A stretch of 64,000 nucleotides of DNA from Trichosporon coremiiforme (Eukaryota > Basidiomycota > Tremellomycetes > Trichosporonales > Trichosporonaceae), in NCBI GenBank assembly GCA_039545355.1, contig BCJJ01000008.1, positions 1 through 64,000 on the forward strand, written 5' to 3'. A program made the position numbers and the translations under genes. The notes under the pieces are model-generated. The model was not told the origin of the DNA and made no database searches. It worked only from the letters and a program-made list of their open reading frames with translations. This document shows positions 12,193-23,349 of this stretch, one piece after another; position 1 is the stretch's first letter; every line of letters starts with the position of its first letter.

Positions 12193-13322
12193 AGTCCTGT
12201 AGGGAATGCATCAGAAGTAACACACCATATTGTTTGTCGCATGCACGCATTATCTCCAGCCGCATGCTTCGTTATCTAAGCCCAGAAGTAACGTCGGATC
12301 GGCGAGGCACCCTGCCCAACAAGCATGCGCGCGAAAGGAGGCGCGTCTCAGCCTGCACATGTGACCAGCTTGACCGGCCGATAAGCACCGCTAGGCCCGA
12401 CCACCGCAGATTAGTCCATTAGACGAACTCGGCCATCAAATTAAGCCGATGACATCCGAAGCTCCCATAATGCATTTCCCAGCCCTGCCTGATGCCTTTG
12501 GATGGCACAGATTCGGAGTCGGCGGGCCAATACGGCGCCGCACATAACAGATGCACCGCACGCTCGTGCTGACTGACGCGTAGCGGTGTTCGTAGTGCGC
12601 TGCGCTTCGTAGTTTCCGGAACAGACCGCATGGCAGCGGCGATCGTTGCGGTGCGGCAATGCGGCGATCGATACCGGAGGCGAAGAGTGGAGCATGGAGT
12701 GCAGGTCCAGATCCCGCTGGACGCCAGCAACGTCAGCCAAGTGAAGTGCTCGGATTCAGGCTTGGTGTCAATGGAAGCAAAGGCTGGTCGTGGAATCCAG
12801 GCTGGAGTGGGATTACCAGGACTGGGACTAACCGCCGCAGTTTACCTGCCTTTAGTGATACGCATGCGATGACGTTGCTTGCCGGATTGGCTGGCCCCCT
12901 GGATCAGCTACGGAAAAGCTCTCGCGCAAAGTGCGGGCCAGAGTGCGGCTGGGTCCACTCGGTTTGCGGCTGGGGCAAGCAGTTGGGTGGTGCCTCCGGC
13001 AAAAAGGACCCTGAATCCACTCTTTGAAGCGCTGGAAAAAAGTGACCACCCCCCTATGGCCCTATGAACGCCCTTTGGCGAGCGACTTCCGCCTGCCTGC
13101 GCTGCGAACCAACAGCAGGCCGAGCATTTGGCACACCTGTTCCCCATTGCACGCCGTATGCACTGGTGGTCGCTGACGCTGGTGTTGTCTGTGCTCTTCG
13201 GCGAGGTCTGCCTGCTGCTGCAGAGGTACAATGTTCAGTTAGAAGAGAGAGCAACAGGGGGTGACGTAGGATGCTATGATGGTGTTTTTTTGCATTACAA
13301 TGGTTGTACAAGTACTACTAGT
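12193..13322. other. Intergenic region between convergent PRP28 and cytochrome c genes
   Basis: 1.13 kb holding two 3' ends. No gene, tRNA or repeat is evident. Confidence 0.6.
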
Positions 13323-14004
13323 TTACTTGCAGGCGTCGGCCATGTAGGCGATGAGGTCGTTGCGGTCCTTGGGCTTCTTGAGGCCGGCGAAGGCCATCTT
13401 GGTGCCGGGGATGTACTTCTTGGGGTTCTCGAGGTACTGGAGGGTTAGCGACTGTTGTTGAACGATCGCGGAGAGTCTGGTGCCGAATGGATGTCCGAGT
13501 CGGGAACCTTGCCCTCTCGCCTCGCGATTTCGCATCTCGCACAGCGGAGCGCCTCGCTAGGCTTGGCACTTCCGCTGGCGCGCGCATTACTCACCTCGAA
13601 GAGGGTCTGGCCGTCCCAGGTAACGCCCTTGTTGACGTTGGCGGCGGTGTAGGAGAAGCCGTCAGCCTGTCCAGACTTGCGGCCGAAGACACCGTGAAGG
13701 TTGGGGCCGACCTTGTGGGGGCCACCAGCCTCGGTGGTGTGGCACTGAGCGCAACGGGTCTTGAAGATGCCGGCACCCTTGCCAACGTCGCCTGCAGAGT
13801 CAGCTTGCTGTTACGTGGTTCGGCGTCGGAGGACTATCGTGATCGAGCGGGCGGACGGGCAAGCGAGGGAGCGATCACACCGAGCGGGCGCGGAAGCTCC
13901 CCCTTGTTTTGCTAGCCTTCCCACATCGCTCCTTGCATGCACGGTGCATGTCCGATCCAGAGGCGATGCTTACCGGGGGTGTAGGTGTTCTTGTCAGCGG
14001 CCAT
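13323..14004 (-). CDS. CYC1: Cytochrome c
   Basis: This is the soluble electron carrier between complex III and complex IV in the mitochondrial intermembrane space. Minus-strand exons: 14004-13974, 13791-13595, 13436-13323; 113 aa. The haem-attachment site CAQCH is at residues 24-28, the axial Met ligand is in GTKMAF (Met 90), and [11 protein letters not shown] and [13 protein letters not shown] are canonical. It starts [11 protein letters not shown]; no cleavable presequence is expected in this family. Two introns (182 and 158 nt) have CTGAC and CTAAC branch sites. The promoter is shared with the small membrane protein gene to the right and contains CCAATCA and CACGTG sites, as expected for a respiration-controlled gene. 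Confidence 0.97.
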
Positions 14005-14448
14005 TTTGTTTGTTTTGGTTGTTGTGGTTAGGTTGAGGAGGAAAGAGAAAAGCGAAAGCGCACCCGAGGCCGAATTTATGCCAAGTCGTCACTTCAGTGT
14101 GCGTTTAACGACCCGGCTAACCCTGGGTGCCAGGTTCGGGCTCCACTGTAGGTAGTGACTGTCCGCCCAGCAAGTCCTGGCTTGGGATGACGCTGGTTCC
14201 GGATTTGGTGGAATTTGCTCCGTGTTGCTCCGATGCACGGCCAATCAACGGCGGACCTATTCAAATGCGCTTTCGGGAAGAGTTAGGCGTGAACATTTGG
14301 AAGGCACGCCAACCACGTGCCACTAGGCGCACAATCATGAGCGGAGACAGAACCACTCTCGCTCTGCAACCACCGGCCGCTCAGTGGTCAACGGCCAAGA
14401 CAGCTCAGGCGAGGTCCACCAACACCACCTTTCAAACACATCAGCACA
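14005..14448. promoter_or_regulatory. Divergent promoter of cytochrome c and a small membrane protein gene
   Basis: 444 bp between the two start codons. It contains CCAATCA at 14241-14247 (the NF-Y/HAP consensus) and CACGTG at 14314-14319 (bHLH/Cbf1-type E-box). Both sites could serve both genes. Confidence 0.6.
14241..14247 (+). promoter_or_regulatory. CCAAT box (HAP/NF-Y type)
   Basis: The sequence reads GGCCAATCAAC, matching the extended CCAATCA consensus. It lies 237 bp upstream of the cytochrome c start codon. Fungal cytochrome c genes are classic targets of the CCAAT-binding complex; binding here is inferred. Confidence 0.5.
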
Positions 14449-15334
14449 ATGGTAAGCTCACGGAAGCGCTGACGTAGCTGACGTTAACAGGGCGGAGGAG
14501 TGAGTACACAGGTTGTTTCCCGCGTCGGAATCGGTTCGTTGGAAGGTCTTGTCGATCGGGGGAAGGAAGGAAGAGCGAAGTGGTCGCTCTACAACGACGC
14601 AATGTTTTGTCAATATCGACAGATGCTTGACGACTGGCGTACGGGAAGGGTCTATTGAAGGGGGGACGGAAGAGGCGTGTTAAACTCAATGCGTCCTGGG
14701 CTGTTCAGTACCGAAAGCGGAGGGGGAGGAACATGACGGAGTGATATCGACAGAATGCCGACGATCGAGCATCGACGCCGAAGACGAGCTTGGTGATTAT
14801 CGTGGACGAGCTAACTCCAGGCGCACTACCCTTACCCTAAGGAGGTCTGGTCGCCGACCGGTGAGTGCATCAATCACGAGCTTCAAGTCGTCGAACTCAG
14901 CTAACGCCCAGGTGGTTGGTGGACCCGCCCCTCGAACTGGAAGGCCAACACCGCCATCTGCATTGCCGGTATCGGTGCCGTGACGTACTCGATCTGGAAG
15001 TACTCGGCCAGCAAGGAGGTGAGTTTGCGAGCGCAGCGAGTGCCGGTGGTCAGACAAGCGGACGAAGTCGTAGTGCCCGGGCAACGAGCATGTTCAGTCA
15101 AGAGCACTCTCGGTCTCTCGGTTCGCCCTGCTAAAGGAAGTCATCCCAGTGAAGGCAGAATCCGACGGTGCAGTGGAGTGCTCAGACAGTCATCTCTCAG
15201 CCATGATCTCGCCTCAGCTTTCTCGGTCCTTGCCTCTAGCTAACACCTAGATCCGCACGCAGGTCCCGAACAAGCCCATCCCGTCGCAGAAGTGGTCGCC
15301 CCAGGCCGCCTCGCTCGGGGTCAAGAATGAGTAG
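14449..15334 (+). CDS. Small conserved mitochondrial-type membrane protein, five exons
   Basis: Exons: 14449-14451 (ATG only), 14491-14499 (9 nt), 14821-14860, 14912-15018, 15251-15334; 80 aa. The first intron follows the start codon directly and the second exon encodes only Gly-Gly-Gly. The protein begins MGGGAHYPYPKEVWSPTGG, continues with a short WKANTAICIAG-type segment that can span a membrane once, and ends near PNKPIPSQKWSPQ. I recall this pattern (YPYPKxVWSPxGGWW, then one helix, then PIPSQ-W) from short fungal mitochondrial inner-membrane proteins, perhaps a respiratory-chain accessory subunit, but I cannot name it. Divergence from cytochrome c across 444 bp supports a respiratory role. 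Splice phases join perfectly at all four junctions. Confidence 0.75.
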
Positions 15335-15424
15335 AAGCTTCTGCACTATGCACAAATACATACAGGCGTGAAAAGTCATGGTATGGTCTGGTATGGTCTG
15401 GTGTGGGGGGAAGGCATAGGGAGG

Positions 15425-16551
15425 CTAGATATCGTCACGGACCTCGGACCGCGGTTGCGATGTCAGAAAACGTTCACTGAGGTCAGCTATCGCACGCACA
15501 CCGTGTAGAGCTCTCCGGTGGATCCTTTGGAGGAAGAATGCGCGGGGAAAGGTAACTCACGAGCGAAGAAGCGACTCCAAATCGCCCTCGAAACGGATAT
15601 GCTTCGCTGCCAGATCGCCCCGGCGATACACCAGGACGGCGGGAAGGACTGCCTCGTCCGGTCCCTCCTCGGTCGTCATGAACTGGAGCGCGGTCGCCGT
15701 GATCTTGACGAGCGGGGGTGTGTCGGGGTATCGGCGCAGAATGCTTGATGCCTGCTCGAGGAGGACGTTGCAGCGGGGCGCATCCTGGAGGTCAGCTAAC
15801 CTCACCACATCGAAGCTGCTCTTCGCCGCGCTCCAGCTAGTCAGGTCAGACAACAAACGGCAGACAGCCAAAGGAGACACGATGTGCAAGAGGATAAGAC
15901 GGGACTCACCTCCTCATAGATCAGGATCGCCGCCTGTTCTTCGATAATGTCGAGGAACTCCTCAGTATCAATCTCCCTCACTCTCCCCTCCGCAATCTCG
16001 GCCCGGCGTCTCTCCCTCCATTCCCTCAGCTCGTCTTGTTCAACCTCTTCTTCCCTCCCTCCGTCCCTGTTCGCGGCCTGCTCATCCCTCAACTGCAACA
16101 ACAGCGCGAGCTCATCTTCGCTCAGGTCGAGAGCGGAGAGATCGAGTCGGGACAGGTCGAGCTTGGACAGGTCAAGGTCGAAGACCTCGTCGGCGCCTTG
16201 TTGACGCGGATAGAGCTCGGAGCTGGGGCGGGCGGCTGGGCGTCAGCGTCCTGCTTACTTCATGTCCGTGTGCCCGGCTTAAACTCGAGATGGAGCTTCG
16301 CTCAAGACGGAACTCGCTCGAATATACGTACCAACAGGCCCATCTCTTATCCTCAGCGTGCCCTCATCACCCCACAGCGCCGTGATAGCCCTAGCCTCCT
16401 GCTCCGCCCTCGTCCGCTTCAGAGCTGCCTGGGTTGCCTCGCTTTCTTCGGCATTGGCCTGGCGCGAGTCAGACAACACGCCCTTCGGGCCCGTGTTCGA
16501 GCTGTAGGGGTTGGACTTCTTGCCCTGCGACAGAAGGGAGGGCGGGTTCAT
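15425..16551 (-). CDS. Phosducin-like protein (thioredoxin-fold)
   Basis: Phosducin-like proteins act with the CCT chaperonin in assembling G-protein beta-gamma dimers. Minus-strand exons: 16551-16332, 16235-15910, 15784-15561, 15476-15425; 273 aa. After NPPSLLSQGKKSNPYSSN comes a charged helical stretch (EEVEQDELREWRERRRAEIAE) and then the domain start IDTEEFLDIIEEQAAILIYEE. The thioredoxin-like part follows: DAPRCNVLLEQASSILRRYP, LPAVLVYRRGDLAAKHIRF. There is no CxxC redox pair, as usual for phosducins. If the last intron is retained, translation stops three codons into the boundary; splicing at GCTGACCTCAG adds ERFLTSQPR and a short tail, resembling the family C terminus. Which phosducin subgroup it belongs to is not settled. 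The stop is 90 bp from that of the convergent neighbour. Confidence 0.76.
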
Positions 16552-17300
16552 CTTGCCTTTTTGCTCTAGCTCTGTCGTATCTGGGAGAAGGGAAGGGGAA
16601 GGGTTGGGGAAGGGTAGTAGAGCTGTTAGCTGGATCTGGGCAGCTAAAGTTGCACAGCTGGAAGTTAGAACTGATGGCCTCGTCTGTCGGTGTGCGGCCG
16701 AGCGATTTGGAGCGTTGTGTGTGTCGAGTGCTACGAGTGCTACGACTGCACAATGCTCGTGTGCACGTAAAGGTCCGTGTTGTGTGTTTCGTCAGAGGAC
16801 AAAAGAAAGCTCGCTCGCCGTAAACAATCCGTCTGCGCCGGGTGGATCCGAGAGGTGGAGGTTGCATCATTGCTCACTGGCCGGCGTGGGTGAAGCAGGG
16901 GACGAGGCGCGTGCCCCCCCCCCCCCCCCCCCCCCCCCCCGCCTTTCCATCAGCGGACGCCTCTTTGTGCGCCGTTCTCTGCCCGGAGTGGCGCCGCCCC
17001 CCACTCGGACACTCGGAACACCCGCAACACAACCTCGTACAATGCCAAAGCTAGCATGCATGACTGGTTTCTACAACACTACGGTTTGGAGTTGCGTCGG
17101 TGCGTTGTTGTGGGTGGAAGGGGAAGAATGATTGTTGTATAGGGTCGAGAACGAAACCGAAAGTAAGAAAAATCTATGTACCCTTTTATAACAGTTCGTC
17201 GGTGGGAGAAAGAGGGCGAGCGAGAAAATCTCGTGTCTATTTGTACAGTAGGTTTTCTGTGTCGTGGGAGAAAGGTATGCCAAGAAGCTTGGGGTATTTA
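16552..17300. other. Intergenic region with poly-C tract
   Basis: Lies between the phosducin-like start and the TRK 3' end, both on the minus strand. It holds the phosducin-like promoter, a 27-C homopolymer and the potassium transporter 3' UTR. No gene is seen. Confidence 0.6.
16914..16940 (+). repeat. Poly-C (poly-G) homopolymer, 27 nt
   Basis: An unbroken run of 27 C residues, the longest homopolymer in the window. Its exact length is uncertain because such runs are error-prone in sequencing. Confidence 0.85.
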
Positions 17301-20300
17301 TTACGCCGTGAGCGGGGGAGCATCGCCGTCTGGCGACGTCGACCGGGCGATGTTGCTCGTGCTCAGCGTCAGCGTCGGGAGGCGGCTGAGGCCTGTCTCC
17401 TCGACCGTGTCGAGGCCGTTGATGTTGAGCGAGTTGGGGTTCGCGCCCGTGATCGGCGGAGAGGACGCGCTGTTGCTGCCGTGCGAGTGCGAGCGGACGT
17501 GGCGCGGCGGGTTCTGCAGCGCAAAGTGCAGGCCAAGCGACTGCGGCGACATCGGCGCAGGCGTGTCCGACGTGTTGCTGAAGGAGCGCACGTGCTGCGT
17601 CGTCATGCCCGGCGACGACGGGTTCATGCCCGCGGACGAGTCGCGGCGCGCAATCATGGGCGACGGCGGGACAATGTTAGTGGCCGGCGTCGACTGCATG
17701 GTGTACGTGCGCGGGAAAGCGGAGCCCGTCTGCGACAGGACCTGGTCGCGGTCTCCAAACGTAGACGTCATGCGCGAGCGAGACCGGCGCAGGCGCGACT
17801 CGAGCTGCCGCTCATCTTCCTCCTGGAAGTCGCGCGGGAGCATGACGGCGCGGTCAATGGCGACAGGGAGACCACGGTGACGGCCACGGATCATGACAAC
17901 GATGATAACGAGCTTGCTCAGAGTGCGAAGCTCACCCGACAGCGAATAGTTGTTGGGTCCAGCACCCAGAGAGAGACCGACGGTACCGTACGCAGAGACC
18001 AGCTCGAAGATGACGTTGAACGTGTTGAACCACTCGGCGTTGTCCGTCCGGTTGAGGTTGTTGCGCTCAATGATGCACACAAGCCACAGAGCCAGCGCGA
18101 TCCACCACATGTCGAAGGCGAGCTGGCGTCGCGCGTGCCATCCGACGTACTTGGCGACGGCGTGCGCTCCCTTCGTCTCCGAAGCCTCATGCTCCTCCTC
18201 GTCCTCCTCGTCCGAGTCGTCGTCATCGAACAGTCCAAGCGAGCGCTCCTCGTATACGTTCGTCGCACGCACGGACATGGCGATCGGGTACACGGAGATG
18301 TACATCATGATGATGTAGAGGACCTTGACCGACGGAGCCAAACTGTTCATGGGGACGATGCCGAAACCAGCCGCGCGCACGGCGACGGATTGGAAGAGAC
18401 CAGCGGCAATGCGCGTTCCAACGGGCAGAGCTTCAATGTCCGGTGTACCAATGTCCAGAACCATGAACGACACCCAGTCGATAATGGTCAAAGTGAGCAC
18501 CACAAGAAGGAGGAACCAAGTGTGAGTCGAGGGGAACAGGTACACGAAGCAGCGGCGAGGGTGGTCCAAGAGGAACTTGAGCGGCTCCCGGATTTGAGAT
18601 CCGATGGGAGCGAGCTTGTAAATCGTCCAGATGATGAACCGGAGGAGAATGGGCTGTGCGCTGTTAGCACGCTGGTCATTTAACTACAGCGAGAGACTTA
18701 CGAAGCACGTGTTGCCGAATAAGATGAGGAGCGCCTGCACTGCCGCCATCAGGTAAGCCTTCTGGAACGGGACCATACTCTGGTCGACGAGGGACATGCC
18801 GGTGTTTGAGAATGAAGAAGTCGACTGGAAGAAGGCGAACCAAGGAATGCGGATGTGCTTGTGTTGTTCGTTAAACACCCAGTCGTACCGATTCCCAGCA
18901 GCGATGTACGGCGCGATGATCGTCGCGCCTGCCAGGGGCATGAAAATCCAGTACACGCTGACGATCCACCACAGGATCTTCAGGGCGCGGTACTCGGCGC
19001 CTCCAAGCTCCTCCCTCTGCTCCTCTGTCAAGTCTTGGAAGTTAGAGTTGCGGCCGACGGTCGCAGCGAACGAGATGTACGGCACGTCTCGGCCCTCCTC
19101 ATTGCTCTGGTGTCCCGAGATAGTCTCCGTCCGGGGCATCGTGATCGTACGCTTGACCTTGCTGTGTGCGCTGGGGAAGACCTTGTGGAACAGATCGCTA
19201 GCAATCTCCAAAGGCGTGGGGAAGCCTCCAAAGCCGGTCATCTTCGAGTCGACGAGGCGAGACCCAGTTCGGCTGAGGGATGACGTGCGCGGGAAGCCAG
19301 AGCCGGTCGTTCCCGACCGAGGGAAGCGCGAGTTGTCGCTGCGGATCGTCGTTGAGCGCGGGAAGTTGCTCGGCCCCGTACCCCACGGGTCGCGAGTGTT
19401 GGAAAAGTGCAGCTCGTGTTCCATGCCGTCCTCGGGCTCGTCGAAGGCGATCGTCTTGGAGCGGGGGAAGGCGTCGTCCTCGGCGGGCGTGGGCTTGTAC
19501 GCAACGGGCACATGCTTCGCGCGGGGGGAGGGAGGCGGCCGGCTGGGCTCGCTATCGAACGAGTCCTCTGTGCGAGTCGGAGCGGTCCGCAATTCCTCCC
19601 CGAAATTCTTAAGCAGGGAAGGCGCAGGCTGCAGATCGTCCGAAGGGCGCTCGGCCGTCTTCCCCTCGCTGGAAGAACGGGATTCCTCCTTGCCCTTGTC
19701 ACTGTTGTCACTCTCGTTCCGCAGTGTCTGCGGGTCACTGATGGACCCGGTCTGGCTAGGTTCCCGTCCGTCTGATGAGGCATGCGACATGGGGCGTGGT
19801 GAAACAGAACGGTTGGTCTCAGGGGTCTGGTTGCCGGGTGTGGGAGTGTTCGCGTCATACCATCCCATAGGGTTCACCATGCCAACACCGCCGCCGTCGA
19901 CACGACGGATCATGTCCGTCGTCAGCTTGATCGGGCCCTTCTTCTTCGGCTTAGCATAATCTTTCTCGCGGATCGTGTCAGCCGGCGTCGGAGGTACCGA
20001 GTGGTTCTCCTCCTCGGCGTCATCTGGGTGACGCGTGAAACGGCGACGCAATGCACTCGTCACCTGCCCCGTCGACGTCGGGAAGTGCGTGAAAGTCTTT
20101 GCAAGGTCAAACCTGCGCTTGCTTCGTTGCTCTTCCATGACATGCTTGAACTTCAACCGGAAGAATCGCCTGAGCGTTAGCAAGGAGCACAGGCTCACCC
20201 AACCGATGGCAGCAGAACTCACTTGCGAACGGACAACATGATTATGGACACAAAGATCTGTAGAGGCGTCAATGCGACCGCTCGAGTGGCGAGCTTACCA

Positions 20301-20699
20301 GAGACCCGATCAGCATCTGGAAGTACATCAAGAACTGCTGGAATGTCGATAGCGAGGACAGGTCGACGGTCGCCAGGCCGGTGACGCACATCGAAGACAC
20401 GCAGAGGAACAGGCAGTCGACATACTTGATGTGGAACTCGGTGTTGCACGCGTAGAAGATACCGGAGAAGAAGAGGGGTATCTGTGTGTTAGCAACGAAG
20501 GGAATGAAGAGCCTGCCGTGAGGCATTGCGGATACGCACGAGGGTACTGGGGGAAGGTCAGCGGTCTCCTTTGACTTCGCTATGGGAACACTCACAAGCA
20601 CATCATGTGCACTCGGTAGAAGTTTAGTGACGCGACGAAGACCGCCATGGATTGTTCCCACCATGACGGCTTCTTGAGATACCTTGGTAGCGTCGGCAT
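17301..20699 (-). CDS. TRK1: TRK-family potassium transporter
   Basis: Plasma-membrane high-affinity K+ uptake protein. Minus-strand exons: 20699-20596, 20546-20540 (7 nt), 20481-20299, 20257-20223, 20169-18702, 18653-17301; 1049 aa. The start MPTLPRYLKKPSWW leads into RVHMMCFTLIPLFFSGIFYA, which reads correctly only if the 7-nt exon is included. The four P-loops of the family are visible: VTGLATVDLSSLSTF, SFSNTGMSLVDQSM, VAVRAAGFGIVPMNSL, and ELVSAYGTVGLSLGAG. A long hydrophilic loop of about 300 residues lies between the first and second membrane-pore units, as in fungal TRKs. An acidic DDDDSDEEDEEE patch and a Ser-rich C-terminal tail are cytosolic by inference. The 5' side faces 3.1 kb of noncoding DNA. 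Confidence 0.93.
20540..20546 (-). other. 7-nt micro-exon of TRK1
   Basis: Minus-strand bases TACCCTC lie between GCTGACCTTCCCCCAG and a GTGCGT donor. With TT from exon 1 they encode Phe-Thr-Leu and restore the frame into exon 3. Without this exon the protein breaks. Confidence 0.8.
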
Positions 20700-21912
20700 G
20701 GCGGGCGAATGCACACTGCGAGCCGTTCACTCCAGGGGGGCGGGGGGCGGGGGCGGGGGACGACGGACGAGGGACGACTTTGGTGATATGTAACGAAAAT
20801 AACGCAGACGCGATAGGAGGTTGCAGTAGCAGGCAATGCTTCACGGGGGCGAACTGTTAGTGGCCGAGCATGGGGACGGTCTAAGATGCTTTAAGATGTC
20901 GAGCAGATGTTGGAAAACGAGGAAGACGGGCGCGAGAGACGAGTGAAGCGAAGCTAAGATGCGATGGGAGGCACTAGGCTGAAGCGTCCGAGATCGCGAT
21001 AAGACAGGCTGTGGCGACCTGTGATCCGCAAGGGGTGGTCCCGGTGGAAACCTGTGCTGCGGTGCACGTTTGTACTTATTCGATGCTTGACGACGTCGAG
21101 GCCGAACCTAGCGTGCAAGCTGCGTTGGTGCGAGGGGGCCGGAAGAGTCGGCGAATGCTGTGGGTCGCAAGAAAGGGGAATGCAAGGAGGGGATGAATGC
21201 GAGGATGGCTCCGGTACAGGTGGGGTATTAAGGTAAAGTACCTTGCCTCGATCCCGGCACAACCTGGCTCCAGGCGCCTGGCCAGGCTGTCCTTGGTAAC
21301 CGTGGCTAGGCCTTGTTGTCAACTTTTGAGTCACCGCACTCGACATTTTCGCTGGATCCTGATCCCACATTCGCCGCCCGGACAGCCAAGCCTGTCTCTG
21401 TGCAACATGCATGCGCGATTTTTCTGTCTGTGCCAAGCCTTGACGAATCTGCATCGAGCGATGCTACTGATAGCGATTTACTTGCACCGGCAGGTGGGAC
21501 AGCGAGGATCCGTGGAGCTGCACAGTTATGAGCGCATTGCCGTGCAGATCCTTTAACGGGTCTCACATTGGATGGCCTCACGCGGGTGCGGCCAGTCCCC
21601 TGTATGGCTCAGGTCCCGAAAGGATCACTCCTTGGCCAGCGAGGCAAGAGACCTGCAGACTACCTGCAGAGCAGTGACCCCCTCAGTTCTACCGGTGCAC
21701 CGTTTTCTGGCGTCCGCCCCGCCCATGGCTTCTGATCTGCTCCGGTTGCTCCATGGGATTAGCGGAGGCGCGCAGGAGGGCCAAGCAGCCTCCCTTTCAA
21801 TCAAGCATTCAAGATTCAAGATTCGAGGTTTAAGCCGCAGTCCTGACCTTGACCCTTCGCCGTTTACAGCGTATGAGCTATTTTTGAACCCCCCGTTGAA
21901 ACGAGCCCACCT

Positions 21913-21946
21913 TCACGTGATGGAGCAAGCTTTGTTGGTCACGTGA
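21913..21946. promoter_or_regulatory. Paired TCACGTGA E-box palindromes
   Basis: Two perfect TCACGTGA 8-mers at 21913-21920 and 21939-21946 separated by 18 bp. This is the core site for Cbf1/Pho4/USF-type bHLH factors. They lie 1.2 kb from TRK1 and 1.9 kb from the glycosyltransferase, so the target is unknown. Confidence 0.5.
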
Positions 21947-23211
21947 TTGAACTCGCGTGGCGAGATGGAAGCAAAGAGCTCGGCACAAGTTGGAATCACC
22001 GCCCTGAAGGATCGCAGGGACGTTGGGGCGCAGGCACCTGTGGCGCAGGCAAGACACGTCCAAAGAGTCGGCTAGTGACCGCGACCCATGGCTATAGCCA
22101 CAGGCGTTTGCATGAGACACGGTGTGGGCGTGGACGTAGAGCGCAGACGTACATGGCCGCAGGCTGCGCGATGAGTGTGTGCTTCTGAACTTGGCCGCCT
22201 AATGCCCAACGGGCGGCCGGAGCCATGTCAGCTGCCATCGTGGACACACTCTGCTGTCATCACAAAATTTTGATGTACCACTTCGGATGAGCATCCGGCG
22301 AACATTCCCGGTGCTGATGAAACAACGTGCCAGCAGAGGACCCTAGGCATTGGCCCTTAAGCCGGTCGGAGACCAGTGACCAGGTGCCAACGTGCCATGT
22401 ATGTGCCATCGACCTCGAGATCTGAGATCCACCCTGTGCCACCGCGCTCCCAGTGCTCACCGTGGCTGACAGCGATGGTGGCCAAAAGCGTGGGTATGGA
22501 GCACCACGAGGCCAACTGGACCAGGGTATTGCAGAATATTGGGAGCGATAAAGGAGCCACAGGACCCGGTGGAGCCACCGAGCCAACCGGGAAGACTGGC
22601 GAGTCACTTGCAGGTCAATGCTAGGCCTGCTAGGCCAGGATCACAGAATGCCCAGGACTCGCTCGTTCCAGCACTCAAGCTCGTGTGGTTGTGAGCAGAT
22701 TATGACCACAACCTATGGCCTATCAGCGCCGCCTCCGCCCATGGCTCCCCGTAGCACCCAACGCGGTGGCCCGTGCTTTCGATCCCACTCCAGGTGAGTC
22801 TGCCATCGCATTCTCGTCTGATGCGTCCCCGCTCATGTAACCGTCTGTTTGCATGTACGAGTGCGCAGTGTGGAAACACGTGACGTTCCAGCTTGAAGAT
22901 TACATGCCTCCATGGGCTTGGCACTGTCTGGTGTGGAGTGAAAGCGATGCAAACGGGGCTGCGGAGTGCAGTTGGAGATTGCGGTGCTGGGTACGCTGGG
23001 TCGTGCAGCAGACGACGATGCTCTGCGTACGACGCCAAATGGCGATAGAGTTGTGGGTTGGAAACGCCAGCTGGACCAGGGGAAGGTCTGTGCTGGCCGT
23101 CCTCCCTCCGACTGATGGCAGCCAGAGCATCTGACAGCATGTTTCTAATGCATTCCGTAATCAGCGGGTATTAGTCATTACCTGACCCTTGACCCAGAAT
23201 ACAGAAACTAG

Positions 23212-23349
23212 GCGTCAGCGTCAGCGTCTGGGTCTGGGGCGGACCTGGGGGTGCGCCAGCGCCAGCGCCAGCGCACGCAGGCAGGATCCAGGAAATCAGG
23301 ACGGCCAGCGGCCAAGCCAACGGTCAACGGCCAGGAGCCAGGAGCCAGG
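23212..23349 (+). repeat. Cluster of short GC-rich tandem repeats
   Basis: Three small arrays in a row: GCGTCA units at 23212-23227, GCGCCA/GCCAGC units at 23253-23274, and GCCAGGA units at 23330-23349. All are in noncoding DNA. Confidence 0.65.

Noticed and set aside
22700..23140. 147-residue minus-strand frame in the TRK1-glycosyltransferase interval
   Set aside because: No homology recognised, no coding-like codon use, no splice partners.
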